NCBI GenBank assembly: GCA_950295325.1 | Contig: OX485808.1 | Location: forward strand, 2,604,501-2,668,500 | Source: Polytrichum commune | Taxonomy: Eukaryota; Streptophyta; Polytrichopsida; Polytrichales; Polytrichaceae | Direction: 5' to 3' | DNA: 64,000 nucleotides | Shown: positions 52,975 to 64,000 of the stretch, in pieces | Layout of the letters: each line of letters begins with the position of its first letter | Position numbering within the stretch: the first letter of the stretch is position 1 | Notes under the pieces: generated by a model | Told to the model about the DNA's origin: nothing | What the model saw: the letters and a program-made list of their open reading frames with translations, nothing else | Databases searched by the model: none | Made by a program: the position numbers and the translations under genes

Positions 52975-54105
52975 TGGAAGAAGATAAATAAAAGGAAGAG
53001 AGGGAACTATCGCATAACAACGTATCTCTCATCCATCCAACATAAAAACTTGATCCGCTACGAATTTGTGATGGCTTCATCTCAATTGACTCGGACTAGA
53101 CTAGTTTGAGTTACTAATTCCGGTGTCAAATCGATTGATAAAAGCGACATACAACATGCATGCTCTTCCAAGGCTTTCATGTTAAATGAACGAGAGGTAT
53201 GCTTGTATGCAAAAATCCTCTTTCTTCAGTACCAACCTAGTTTACATAGACACCACGAATCCCATAGCCGAGAGGGAATTATAGGAGCATACAAGCATAC
53301 AAGCATACCTCTCAACCAATCCAACAAAGAACCTTGACCCCCCTTCAAGTTTGTGACCGATTCATCTCAAATAATCTCGAGTAGACTAATTCAGGCTCTT
53401 TGAAACCAATTTTGGTGTCAAATCCACTCAAAAAAATAGCCTCTAGGGTGCATACTATTTCAGGGCTTTTATGTTGGATGAAAGAGAGGTACGCTCGTAT
53501 GCAATAATCCTTGCTCTTCAATAACAATCCAATTTACATAGACACCACGAATCCCTCGCCGAAAGGGAATTAGTATTGCGTACGAACATACCTCTCAACC
53601 ATCCAACATTAAAATCTTGACCCCCTACAGGTTTGTGACCGATTCATCTCAAACAACCTCAAGTAGACTAATTCATGATCTTTGAAACCAATTCCAGTGC
53701 CAAATCCACTTTAAAAAAATAGCCTCTGGGATGCACACTATTTCATGGCTTTTATGTTGGATGAAAGAGAGGTACGCTCGCATGCAATAATCCTCTCTCT
53801 TCAGTAACAATCCAATTTACATAGACACCACGAATCCCTCGCCGAGAGGGAAATTATTATTGCATACGAGCATACCTCTCAACTAATCCAACATAAAACC
53901 TTGACCCCCTACAGGTTTGTGACCGATTCATCTCAAACAAGCTCAAGTAGACTAATTCAGACTCTTTGAAACCAACTCTAGTGTCAAATCCACTAAAAAA
54001 AAACCCTCCGGAGTGCATACTATTTCAGGGCTTTTATGTTGGATGAATGAGAGATACACTTGTATGCGATAATTCCTCACTCTTTCTCTCTCTCTCCGTA
54101 CTTGG
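52975..54105. repeat. Tandem array of ~285-bp units, each able to form a long hairpin
   Basis: GACACCACGAATCCC recurs at 53,249, 53,541 and 53,824, a period of 283-292 bp. Each repeat has TGTTGGATGAAAGAGAGGTA...GCTCGTATGCAATAATCC and, after about 60 bp, its inverse (GCATACGAGCATACCTCTCA...ATCCAACA). The stems lie at about 53,179-53,327, 53,472-53,608 and 53,755-53,892. The array begins with a lone right arm (53,011-53,042) and ends with a lone left arm (54,038-54,085). No coding capacity. Confidence 0.85.
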
Positions 54106-54374
54106 AGAGTGCAGTGGCTGGTGGCCTAGAAGAGAATTGAAGCAGGAATGATGATTGAGAGGCCCTTCCTTTGCAGGGCGGCCACTTACAAATTCATCTG
54201 CTGAGTCCCTATTCCACTTTCACGAGCCTGTCCGGCCATGAGCCGGTTGTCCATTACAATCCTACCAAAATTGTGGGTAGTTACATATCGGAGCTCACCC
54301 AACCCCACCTAACACCTCCTTGCGGCATTATACGAAAAAAATTTAAAAAAAAACTAAGAAAATAGAGTTATTTG

Positions 54375-54965
54375 CAGGGGTGGAGCCAAGGGGGGCCTAA
54401 GGGGTTCAGTCCCCTGACATCACTGGTAGAAAACTATGTCAAAACGATTATAGATTTTTTGTTTTTTGTTTAGCGACTGTAGTTTTGAAATTTTTGGGGC
54501 GTGTAGTACGCTGTTGGAAAGGTATTTTCAAGACCTTTCCAACGGTATATTACAAGCCCCCCAAATTCATAAGATTTTAGTTTGTAAAACCAAAAAACCG
54601 TTTTGTAGTCGTTTAGCGACTGCAGAGCAGGCTGGTTGAAAGAACCGCAATGGGAAAACGATTGCAGTTCATTTTCGCTATGTTTTCTACTAGTGCATTG
54701 AAGGAAAGTCGGGAATCTGCTTACTATTGGCGATGTTTATTGGCGATGATTGGATGGTTGATCTATATCAAAAAGATCATGACCAAAGCTTTGGATATTA
54801 ACGACATATCAAAAAAATTATGGGGATGTTAGCTCGATGAGTCCAAATCTCTCAATAAATAATTAAATTTGGCCACCTATTGAAATTTGAAAAAAATATA
54901 TACATCGGATACTTCCATATTCTAAGGTCAGCTCCCCCTAGGTCAAAACCATGGCTTCGCCCCTG
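54375..54965. mobile_element. hAT-type MITE with 8-bp TSD
   Basis: The ends CAGGGGTGGAGCCA and TGGCTTCGCCCCTG are inverted repeats with two mismatches. The identical 8-bp GTTATTTG lies at 54,367-54,374 and 54,966-54,973. It is non-coding and contains a nested CACTA-type element. Confidence 0.85.
54421..54695. mobile_element. CACTA-type MITE nested in the hAT MITE
   Basis: The termini CACTGGTAGAAAA and TTTTCTACTAGTG are flanked by a 3-bp duplication CAT (54,418-54,420 and 54,696-54,698), as expected for CACTA elements. The 275-bp interior is largely palindromic, with GTTGGAAAGGT / ACCTTTCCAAC at the centre and a repeated TTTAGCGACTG word. Confidence 0.85.
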
Positions 54966-54973
54966 GTTATTTG

Positions 54974-55810
54974 TAAAGTAAAGGAGATGAAACCGTGGGT
55001 TTATGAGAATAAACATAAATTCACCCAATTTTTCTTAATCCTTAGATCATCATACACAAAGAGTGTTGTTGGGCTATTAAAAGTCTCTTTTGTAGCTCAT
55101 ATTATTAGAATGGGTGGGTTGAGCTAGCCTTACATAGGCTGATCCGGGATTTAGGACAATGGGTCCCATGCACATATCTTGTTTTAAATCTTAAAATTCT
55201 CTTAAAGTTTGAGAAGTGAAAAGAAGAGGTCCCAAAAGTTTCACCCAACTTTTAAAATAAGCTCTAATGTACGAGTTAATGAGCTCTTAATAGAAAGTTT
55301 TCTCAAGAAAGGATCGAACCCATGGTAACTCTAATGAAGCATGTGTGTTTGAAATCTAGTTGTAGTAATTCCGATAAAGAGAGATAAATGAAAAGCCCGA
55401 AGTGATTATGAAATGACATGTTTCTATGCCCATTCCAATATTGTTAATCTTACCTACACCGATTATCCCAATTAGTGTGTATTATTATTTAGAGTTACAA
55501 AGTGCTATAACTATTTGGTGAGGATGTATTTTTTTTACCAAGAAAAATCATTTATGTTCTATAATGTCCAAACAACCTATTGGACTTTCGTTAGCAAAAA
55601 TTGAACTCGTGAGTAAGACGTTATTGTACTGCATAACTCCATTTTAATAACACGCACTAATTGGGATAATCATTGTAGCTTCTTCCATCTAAGCGGGATT
55701 TTTAAAATTTTGGAAACATATCAAATTATCTTACCCAACCACCCTGTAGATTTTTTTATTTTTTTTTTTTTTTGGGGGGGGGGGGGGTAGACCAAAGTAC
55801 TTGTATGTAA
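54974..55810. repeat. Dispersed repeat G, copy 2, and a T/G homopolymer tract
   Basis: 55,050-55,285 matches parts of 37,440-38,265. A T-rich run followed by about 15 G lies at 55,754-55,787. No gene. Confidence 0.4.
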
Positions 55811-56210
55811 CTACACTACACATTGTGTTTAGTGTCATATGGTATTTTATGTCACTGTGGTAACTTTTTTAGTGATACTTTCTATGAATAAGTTTAGAAA
55901 TATTGTCATCCCGACTTACTTTTAGTTCATCCAACTGCCAATTATTGAAACAAAGTTCGGTATATTGAGCATCGTAACATTATTGTAATCTAATATTGTC
56001 ACGAATGATTGAAATTTGGATGAAAAATCACTTAGTAAGTGATAATAATTGCAACATTGTAAATCTACAATGCCCAATGTTTCTTACAAGGAATGGCAAA
56101 AAAGAAACGTGAGGTTTACATTTAGTGTTGGTGACACTACATGGATGGCTCAAAATTAGTATTGAGCAAGACGAATAAACTTGTTACACTAAATACAATA
56201 TTTAGTGTAG
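55811..56210. repeat. MITE family D copy
   Basis: The ends CTACACTACACATTGTGTTT and AATACAATATTTAGTGTAG are imperfect inverse. The body matches the 25.5-kb copy reversed (for example GTTGGTGACACTA and ATTAGTATTGAGCAAGAC). Confidence 0.65.
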
Positions 56211-56817
56211 TATGGACCCATGCAGTACTGGCCCTTTGCATCCGTACATATGACACATCACTTTATCCACCTTGCTGAAACGGTGGAGAACAATGAGGAA
56301 CGGTGGGACAACGGCCTCACTAGCACCACCAACACGTTGTTCATGGTGTATAGATCTCCATTTTCCAGGGGCTAGGGATTTGTGGTGTGTATGTAAAATC
56401 ATCCATTGAGGAGGTGAAAATATAATGAATTATATATTACATATTGTACATGATTTGTTTGTTGGACTAGGGGTCCATTCATGCAAGTGCGATTGTTATT
56501 GTGATTCATATGATAGAGTCAACTGTAAGGTATGGAGATGAACAATGGTTGAAAGCCCCCTAAATTAACCCTTGAAGGTTGAAGTGAAATCTACCCAAAA
56601 TTACCCATAACAGTTCAATCCAATTCAACACATTAGTGTAGAAATTGGTAACTCCTATAGTAGATCTGTTAGTATGGATGGCATCTTTGTCAAGTTGAGA
56701 TTATCCACAAAAAAAAATAGCCACCACGTGTTCAAAATCAGAAGATTATATTGTAAATGTGTATGTTAGTTTTCTAGCTCAAGCCCAAGAATTTATCCCA
56801 TTTTGGGTGCCACCTAA
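56211..56817. other. Intergenic, nothing recognised
   Basis: No gene or repeat ends seen. Confidence 0.5.
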
Positions 56818-57168
56818 GGGCCACTTCACACACAAGACTAAAGCGTGGACTGAAGGCCCGTGACCATTGCATTCGAAGATCTCTCATTGGTCAAAAAGGC
56901 CGAGACTGTCCAACTTCACTCCACACTAGAAGGCGAGGGCCTAAGGACCCAAAGAAAATATTATGGATGAAAAGTCTACATAATTTCTTACATATTAGAC
57001 TATAGCTAGTGTTTCATGGTTTGCTGGAAATTACACACGTCCACCTTCAAGACTCATAGGCTTGACGTATATTCTGGTAGACCATGTCAATGATACGACA
57101 TTTAGATGAGAATCAAGGACCCTCACATGTACCTGGTCACGACCCTTGGCTCGTGTGTGAAGTGACCC
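56818..57168. mobile_element. Family B MITE, shortened
   Basis: A 351-bp copy with ends GGGCCACTTCACACACAAG and CTCGTGTGTGAAGTGACCC and TAA on both sides (56,815-56,817 and 57,169-57,171). It is internally more diverged and shorter than the ~490-bp copies. Confidence 0.75.
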
Positions 57169-57171
57169 TAA

Positions 57172-58572
57172 CTCAAGTGTCAAGGAGGACTATGACTTCT
57201 TTGACCTTGAAACTTTGTCAAAAATGATGTTGAACGAATAGTTGGTCTCCATCAATATGATTGTAGCTTTCTTCGCTTTTTTTTTTTTTTTTTTTTTTTG
57301 TTGGTTTGTTTGTTTGTTTGTTTTGTCTAAAATAGTGGCCCTTACATTAACCCACATGTAGAGTACCTAAAAAAGGATGAGGAGGTACTCCAAATGGAAG
57401 GATGTATTATGAAAGCATGTTCTCAAGGGACTTTGAAGTTGCGAGGCATCATTGAAAGATCACATCACGACACACCAATCTTTCTTCTTTTTCCAAATTT
57501 TCAAGAAAGTGGAAATGGTGACAACCATGTTGGAGTGATGAAGCCACGTATGAATGAACCTACATAAATTTCATCCAAATAAGGGCACATTCATTCTAAA
57601 ATTGTTGATCTCATCCAGATTTTATGATTCTTGGGGATATTTGTAGCCACATCCTCTTTGTAAAACCAAAAGGATACCCGACTTTTATTTGTAGTTTTCA
57701 TATTATGGCTAATTTTTGCCCAAATAAGTATGGTTGATATGGATTTACCAAATGAAGTATCTCTCGTTCTCTCATAAAAGTTAAATTAAGGAGTAATAAC
57801 TTCTAAAATTGATCATACACATAAAACGACATTATTATGATGAGAAACTTCAAAAGAGTGGCTAAATTCATAGATATCATATTGTAATGTTGATAAATAA
57901 TCGCAAACATTTTCACCAGCGGTTACTCTATCGAAATGTCTTGTGAGATGTGAACACTTCACAAGGGGGTGTAACCAACATTCCAATAGAAAATGTGGTG
58001 CATTAAAAAATAGGGTCTCATCTAAAATTTCAAAATAAAATTTATAAAATTATCACAAAACTTAGGGTATTAGAAATTTATTTGGAGAAAAGAACATGCA
58101 TATTTCAAGAATGTACATCCCCCTATGACACTTTTTGAGGCACACATGATAATCATTCATAAATAAATGTGATTGATCTTTGGAGGTGTTATGACAATGG
58201 CTATGCATGACAAAGTAGGTTTTTCGTAGTTCAATTCATGAAGTGACATCCTTTGAGTAATTTTCCCATGAATTCTAAACATGTGAATAGTACTCAAAAC
58301 ATAATCATGCATGTAGGGTTCAATTTCAAGCTAGGGGAGGGCGAGGGTGAGTGTGAAAATGCCAATTATTATTGTAGAGCGTAAAGATTTATTGAAAATA
58401 ACCCCTACATCGTGACTAAAGACCCTTATTAAGTCTATTGCAATGAGCTTAAATTGGCATAAATCAACAACCGACCTACAAGTGACATGTATTATTATTA
58501 TTATTATTATAAACCCTTGATAGGTGTTAGAAAACCAAACCGCATCAAAAGGGTGTTAGATCAACACTACCG
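57172..58572. other. Intergenic with microsatellites
   Basis: A poly-T run then (GTTT)n lies at 57,277-57,323, and (ATT)n at 58,491-58,510. No gene recognised. Confidence 0.5.
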
Positions 58573-59020
58573 TAGCTCTCTAGTAGCTTGGGCACCTTTC
58601 TGCTTAATAATTAATTAAAGTGCAAAAGTAAGTTAGGCAACCCATAAAATAATATTCTAATATTGGGCACATTCAAAAAGCAATTTGAAATAAGTTAGAC
58701 ATTCATCCAAGTCATTTCTATTATTCATGGATGGTTTTCCTAATTTCATCTATGGTGGCTACGATTAACCTAAACACTTTCCTTAACCAACATTCCTTAC
58801 CCCTAAAGTTTGTCTTTTACTTACATGTCAGGGTTTTGCTTCGTGTGAAGAGTTATACGGAGCTGCGGTCTTTGTGAGAGAATATGTCATTTGCATTATT
58901 ATGATTTTAGGCACTCTTTGAATGTTATTTCTTTTTTTGGACACTCAACAAATTTAAAATTCCTAGAAATTTAGGCACCTTCAAAATTAATTATTATTTG
59001 CCCAAGCTACTAGAGAGCTA
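58573..59020. mobile_element. MITE family F, perfect 22-bp terminal inverted repeats
   Basis: 58,573-58,594 and 58,999-59,020 are exact inverses (TAGCTCTCTAGTAGCTTGGG plus CA). Pairing extends imperfectly inward (AATAATTAATT...) and outward (CTAC/GTAG). It is 448 bp, non-coding, without a clear target duplication. Confidence 0.75.
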
Positions 59021-59047
59021 CATGTAGTCTAAGTTTATAACCTTATT

Positions 59048-59436
59048 AAGGTAAACATGCCTAAAGATCAATTACTTCTCTTGATTATACACCTATATTT
59101 AGGTGGTATGTACTCTACTGTAGATCCAAGAACAAATACCAAAAAGATGCGTGTTTTAAAGAAACATTGATTTGCGTGCTCAAAATATGATAACCATTAC
59201 ATGCTCCATAATCAACATATTTGGAGGGAGGATTGCATGGCTATTTAATGAACACTTTAATCTTCACTTTTGATAGTGAAGAAGGCATTCATATGAGCCC
59301 TAGAAATTATGAGGAAAGTGACTACAACCTCGATTTGGATTCACTAACCATATACATATTGCACTAATTGTGTGTTTCACATCCTACGAGAAGTGGGCTA
59401 ATAGGGAAAAAAGTAACCATTTAAGACCCATCTAAA
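59048..59436 (+). repeat. MITE family C copy
   Basis: It starts AAGGTAAACATGCCTAAAGA and ends AACCATTTAAGACCCATCT. The interior (GATCCAAGAACAAATACCAA, TTGCGTGCTCAAAATATGAT) follows the family. Confidence 0.6.
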
Positions 59437-60027
59437 GTTACTTTAGGGGTCGATTGTCGACGGTTTGGAGTTTTACACTATAATAAGCCACCTTATATTT
59501 CGCTAAAGAAGATGCCTGAAGCACGAGTCACAATATGCCACGTGTACACCATGAATCTCCAATTGCGGTGCACATTCGGCACCATTTCCACCGCTCGCAC
59601 GATGCTTCGTAGCGAACCACCCTCGGCATCGCAAAAACCTCGCTCAACCCCCAAAATTTCGGCACCACCTCCACCTCCATTCAACATCAACATCCTCCTT
59701 CCCACTGCGAACACTCTTCACAAATCTAAGTGAATTATTGCCCAAAACTCCGGGCCTGAATCGATCCATTTCCTCGACCGAATCCGAAACCCTAAAATTG
59801 CGTGTTTTAGGGTTTAGTGTCGTTGCTTCGATCATCACGGTGACTCCTAGCTCTTACGAGATTATCAAGAGGTCGATTTGGAGCCTCATTGTGGTTTGGT
59901 TTCGTCAGGAGTGAAATTTGAAAACCCCAGGGTTTGTTTCTGCTTCTGTTTCTGTTTTTGCTGGTGTTGAATGGTTGGGGGAATTTCGTGGATGGTCGGG
60001 CGATAGTATGTGGCAAGGAGTGCAGCC
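59437..60027 (+). promoter_or_regulatory. Upstream region and probable 5'UTR of CcmE
   Basis: No other gene. An AACCCTAAAA / TTTAGGGTTTAG stretch near 59,788-59,817 is a telo-box-like element common near plant transcription starts. The transcription start is not resolved. Confidence 0.35.
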
Positions 60028-63000
60028 ATGGCATCATCGTCAGCTGCCCGGCACTTGCGTAATCGAATCCCTTCGTTACTCGCCCGAAGCTCGTCGCTGT
60101 TGTTGCATGAAGTTGGAGGAGGATCGGTGTCGAGTGATATATCCCCGTTATGGAGATCATCATCACAGATGACATCGGGGTTAAGGTCATGGTCATCTTC
60201 ATCAGCGTCTCACTTGCTGGAACGGCGAGTTGAATTTTCCCTTGTAAGGTGGCTGTCTCTTTCCCTCTCTCATCCCATTGTGAAGTTATTACGTGTCGCT
60301 ACATTAAAGTTAAGCTGAGAGGGTATTGCAAGGCACTTCCCACTCCACATACACTTATGGTTCTTGGATGGGATTGTGAATTGTCTCATCTGATCAGCAA
60401 TTGTGAATCACGATGATTGTCGCTTCAAGAGTCGAAATTAAAGTTGAGATGCAAAAGGTGCAAGAGGTTCAAGTGAAGATTCTTCTTTCGCTCTAAGCAA
60501 TCACATAGGCTCTCGTATATACTGAACCTAGAATGGTAGCACATAGTACAATCTGATCTTAATATGTCTCTATCTTGTGTCCGTTTTAATTACAAGCCTT
60601 GCATTTATGCATATACACTCAAATATAGGCGTCTGCTTAAGAGTAGTTTTTGATTAGGGCCCTCCAACCTTAAGCCCTCCTACCTTAAGCTGAGAGGATA
60701 TTGTAGAATGCTTGTTGCAGATATGGCTAAATATTTATGTGTCAGTTCTAGTCCGGTTGGTCGATCTGTTGTTCAGGCAGTAGTAGAGCCCTCCAGTGAA
60801 TGGTGGCAGTAACCCTGCGGGTGAAAAGGCTCCCCATTTATGCGTCCTCCTTCACAAGGTGTTAATGTTATTTTGCTCACTTAATAAGCGTTAATTTTTA
60901 GTATGCTAATGGTAGACGGCATTAATGTTATTATGCTAAATATTTGGAAGGTGGGAATGTTCTCTGTTAAAACAGTTTGCGACTTAAGTGAATTCATTGC
61001 TGCCATTGGTTCATCTCCATGAGAGTAGGTGATTGCACTTTTTTTTCCTGGGCAGAGAGTTCCAATTTGGTGAATTGTGCTCAGAAGATTTTGTATTAGA
61101 GGGTTGGATTCCAAACTGCCAGTTGGGTTGGGGCTTACAATTAGAAATCACCCCATGGGGTCAAAATCAATGGTGAACTTACTTGTTTACTGGAGTTAGA
61201 GTTGACCAGCAAATTGTTTTCTACAACTCATAGGTTCCTGTCAATTTTCGACCTCCTTTTTAAATGTCCTTTGTCAGACTCTCTATCCTTGTATTGTTGG
61301 TATTTTTGTATTGATAGCAGCAGATTTCTTGGTCAGGTTGGGATAAGTATATGATACCAGGTAGGTAGGTGGGTAGATATCTCTCATCAGGTTTTGTTTT
61401 GAGCCTGGTGATATTGCTGTCTGCAAAACAGGGGTTTAGACATAACAAGAGGGTATGCAACAAGATCAAAACGAGTTGACCTAGGAGCAAAGGCAAGGCA
61501 ATTGCAACAACGGCGCTTATGGGGCATTGCATTGACTGGCACAGCGGTTGCAGGCTTTGTGATTGTTGTTTTGAACACCTTTCAAGAGAATCTTATGTTC
61601 TACATCACACCCTCACAGGTCAGATGGCATGGAATGGCACTGCTATTATGCATATATCCACACTTATATATGCAGTTGATTATGTGCATATGGTTCTGAG
61701 TTTTACTTAAAACCTCTAGATGCCAAAGTATCACAGTCATAGTAACATGAAACTGAAGATGAGTTGTAGCCCAGGAAAACCTCTAGATTTCAATTTTGTG
61801 CACTTCAGTAGAGTTGTAGCAAAAAATAAGCTGTAGAATTCAATTTGTGCACTTCACGCTACTGTACGGAAGGCTGTGAAGTAGAGTTGATTGTGTTAGT
61901 GTTGCAGGGTGAGTTAAATTTTGAGCAATGTGGATGGTGGAATTTGACATGACAGGCTATGGAGAAATTCTTTAACGATCCTACAAAGAATCGGTTTAGG
62001 CTTGGAGGCTTGGTGCTGGAAGGAAGGTTAGTTCTTTTTCATTCATGCAATAGGTGTTGGAGCCTACAGATATCAAAGCAACGTCTCCAGAATGTAGCAC
62101 TTGGCCTGGTTTTCTTTCTACACTCGTTACATATTGCTTGCATGGGCTTAATGACACACAATCTTAGGTTTCCCAAAATAGAACATTATTGGGTTGCTAA
62201 GAACCAATTTTTTTTTGTAATGTTGTCATGCAGTGTGCAGCACTTCAAGAACTCCACGGATATGGAGTTTGTTGTGACCGACCTTGCGAATGAGGTATGC
62301 TGATGATTCCTCCAACACTTGGTTTTTCCACGTGTCCATGTGTCCATTTGCTAGTTTATTACCTACCTTTACCTCACATGTTTGTATATATAAATGATGG
62401 GGAGGTGTGAAAACTGGCAGGGTGCCCCGGACAATCTGATACTTGAGACTGGCTAGACTTTACTATCTGCTGACCGTTGTGTGTGTTCCATTTCTTTTGA
62501 TGATATTACCTAGTCTCAGATTTTGCAGCTCTATTGTGCTTTGCTGGAAATGATTAACACTTAATTCTCCTTGCAGATTCTTGTGAGGTATAGAGGAGCT
62601 TTGCCAGACTTGTTTAGGGAGGGGCATTCAGTAGTGGCTGAAGGCTTTGTGAAGCCCATGTCTCAGTATCCAGGCATTCCACCAAACAGCCCTGACATGC
62701 ACACAAGTCTTACTGAGAAGGCTAAGGAGTCTGGTTGCTACTTTGCTGCAATTGAAGTTCTTGCCAAGCACGACGAGGTAGGCGTTTCCTATTTTGGGTC
62801 CTATGAATCAATGTTCCAAACTCATGTGGATATTTGTCTGTTGTGTTCGTACTGCCCAGAACATGTCTATAATAGTCTGGTTCTGAAGATGGAAGTGTCT
62901 GTGAGTCTGCTACTTCTTTGGCATGAATAGTGTTGGTGTAGACCTCAAAAGGGCAGACCATGTCTTGATAAATTTGCATTTGCAGAACATACATACACAC

Positions 63001-63342
63001 ATCTGCACTGGAAATTTCTTGTGTGATCATTTATAAGTGCACCACTTAGCATCCAAGCTGATTTTGAACGATCTAATTGAAAGATGGGAATAGTCCTGAA
63101 TGTGATTTGTGATTTTCTTCATTGGGTTGCAGAAGTACATGCCAAAGGAGGTTGCTGCAGCAGTTGCAAAGAACAAAGCCATGCAGGAGGCAAAAGAGAT
63201 CCCTGCAGTTCTCGCAACAACACCTGCACAGGGAGTTTCTGGTCCCGTTATCCCTGCTCTACCTCCTCCCTCAGGAGGTCAGAAAAAGAAAGGAGTTGCA
63301 CAAGCTCCAGCAATTGCTCAGACTTATGAGATCAAAGCATGA
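60028..63342 (+). CDS. CCME: CcmE, mitochondrial cytochrome c maturation haem chaperone
   Basis: Exons 2-6 are secure and in phase: 61,432-61,618, 61,956-62,026, 62,234-62,294, 62,577-62,777, 63,133-63,342 (stop TGA). Exon 1 starts with ATG at 60,028 in a good context (GCAGCCATGG) and encodes a Ser/Arg-rich mitochondrial presequence. CcmE binds haem covalently in the inner-membrane system I pathway and passes it to apocytochrome c. Visible family features: LQQRRLWG before a single membrane anchor (GIALTGTAVAGFVIVVLN), FYITPSQ, FRLGGLVLEGSV, ILVRYRGALPDLFREG, VAEGF, and LAKHDEKYMP with the haem-attaching His and the nearby Tyr. A 45-residue Pro/Ala-rich tail follows. The exon 1 to exon 2 junction is unresolved: the clear donor at 60,244 leaves phase 0 but exon 2 needs two extra bases, so a weaker donor or a small missed exon must exist. 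Confidence 0.9.
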
Positions 63343-64000
63343 TAGGAAATCTGCGATTTTGCACTAGACAATTTAATTGAATTGATACACAGGGAGAATT
63401 TACTCTCACAGTTTTTGATAAGATGTAGTCACAGCTTCTAGCATCAGCTAATTTTGCAGATAGGTACTGCACAACCTGTGCATTCTGTACTAGTTAGACT
63501 TGTAGTAACCTCATATTGAGGGATTTGAGAGAATGCTTGATTTAGTTACTCAGTAGTCATACTATGAATAATGCAATAAAAAAACGAATGAGGATTATGC
63601 TTCTCAACTACTTGTGATGTCTGTATGAAGCAAAGTTGTGAGTCATCCTGCATGATATGAAGTTTTGTGAAGCATATGCACTGAATGTTTGTTGGCAGAA
63701 CTTTCCAGATGAATGGTAGTGATTGCAGGACATTGTGGCATTGTTCTTGAGTTACATCATTTTCAAGGATCACCAACTGGTGCTAGGGCAGCTTGGGGAA
63801 CGACGAGGCCATAATTTGTAAGAAGCATATGATGTAATCGTTAGAGAGAAAATGATTGAAAATGGAGCTTTTATTGAGGTAGCAAAGTATATACAGATTT
63901 ACCTGTAAATAAGACTTGGCTATCCTTCACTATAGGCTATTTAAGATTCGTAAATAGTTGAGAGTGGCTGATGACAACTAGTAGACAACATCTTGATGGA
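63343..64000. other. 3'UTR / downstream of CcmE
   Basis: No gene seen. AATGCAATAAAAAA near 63,569-63,582 is a plausible polyadenylation signal region. Confidence 0.45.

Noticed and set aside
53141-53910. Regular repeats at 53 kb as a CRISPR-like array
   Set aside because: The genome is a plant nucleus, the unit is ~285 bp, and the 'spacers' are themselves conserved; it is a tandem repeat.
59512-59733. 73-residue forward frame upstream of CcmE
   Set aside because: Low-complexity, overlaps an equal-length reverse frame, and lies in the probable promoter/leader.
59788-59817. AAACCCTAAA / TTTAGGGTTTAG as interstitial telomere repeat
   Set aside because: Only single copies, not an array; better read as telo-box promoter motifs.
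60010-60027. Earlier CcmE start at 60,010
   Set aside because: The codon there is GTG, not used as a normal nuclear start; the ATG at 60,028 in good context is preferred.

Overview
The window is nuclear DNA of a land plant. Five protein-coding genes are recognisable, four of them split by GT-AG introns, and they lie in AT-rich intergenic DNA full of small DNA transposons. Their products (a proline-rich receptor-like kinase, a chloroplast outer-envelope protein, the chlorophyll b reductase NOL, an OPT-type transporter and the mitochondrial haem chaperone CcmE) are a typical green-plant set. I cannot name the species. The gene structures and sequences do not closely match a flowering plant I know, so a lycophyte, fern or bryophyte is my guess, and it is only inference.

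Layout. 1-15,000 is gene-poor. It holds LINE 3' fragments, a decayed hAT transposase gene carrying a MITE that itself carries a second hAT element, a 142-bp satellite array and copies of MITE family C. 15,740-20,930 is the PERK-type kinase gene (+), with a 5'UTR intron and upstream ORFs. 20,966-28,030 is transposon-dominated and includes a family A MITE inserted into another copy of itself. 28,326-28,637 is an OEP7-like gene (-). 31,708-36,247 is NOL (-), complete in 13 exons. 36,365-40,374 is nested MITEs and a long foldback. 40,885-47,541 is an OPT transporter gene (-), complete in 6 exons, with decayed tandem copies of parts of its last exon both inside its last intron and downstream. 47,542-60,000 has no recognisable gene. 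It holds a tandem array of hairpin-forming units (about 53 kb), a hAT-type MITE containing a CACTA-type MITE, and copies of families B, C, D, F and G. 60,028-63,342 is CcmE (+), in which only the first exon junction is unresolved.

The genes do not form a pathway. Two act in chloroplasts (NOL in chlorophyll b breakdown, OEP7 in the outer envelope), one in mitochondria (cytochrome c maturation), and two at membranes (kinase, oligopeptide or metal-chelate transport). Coding models were built by hand: exon phases and conserved motifs agree throughout NOL, OPT and PERK. Mobile elements were called mainly from terminal inverted repeats and target-site duplications read directly from the sequence.
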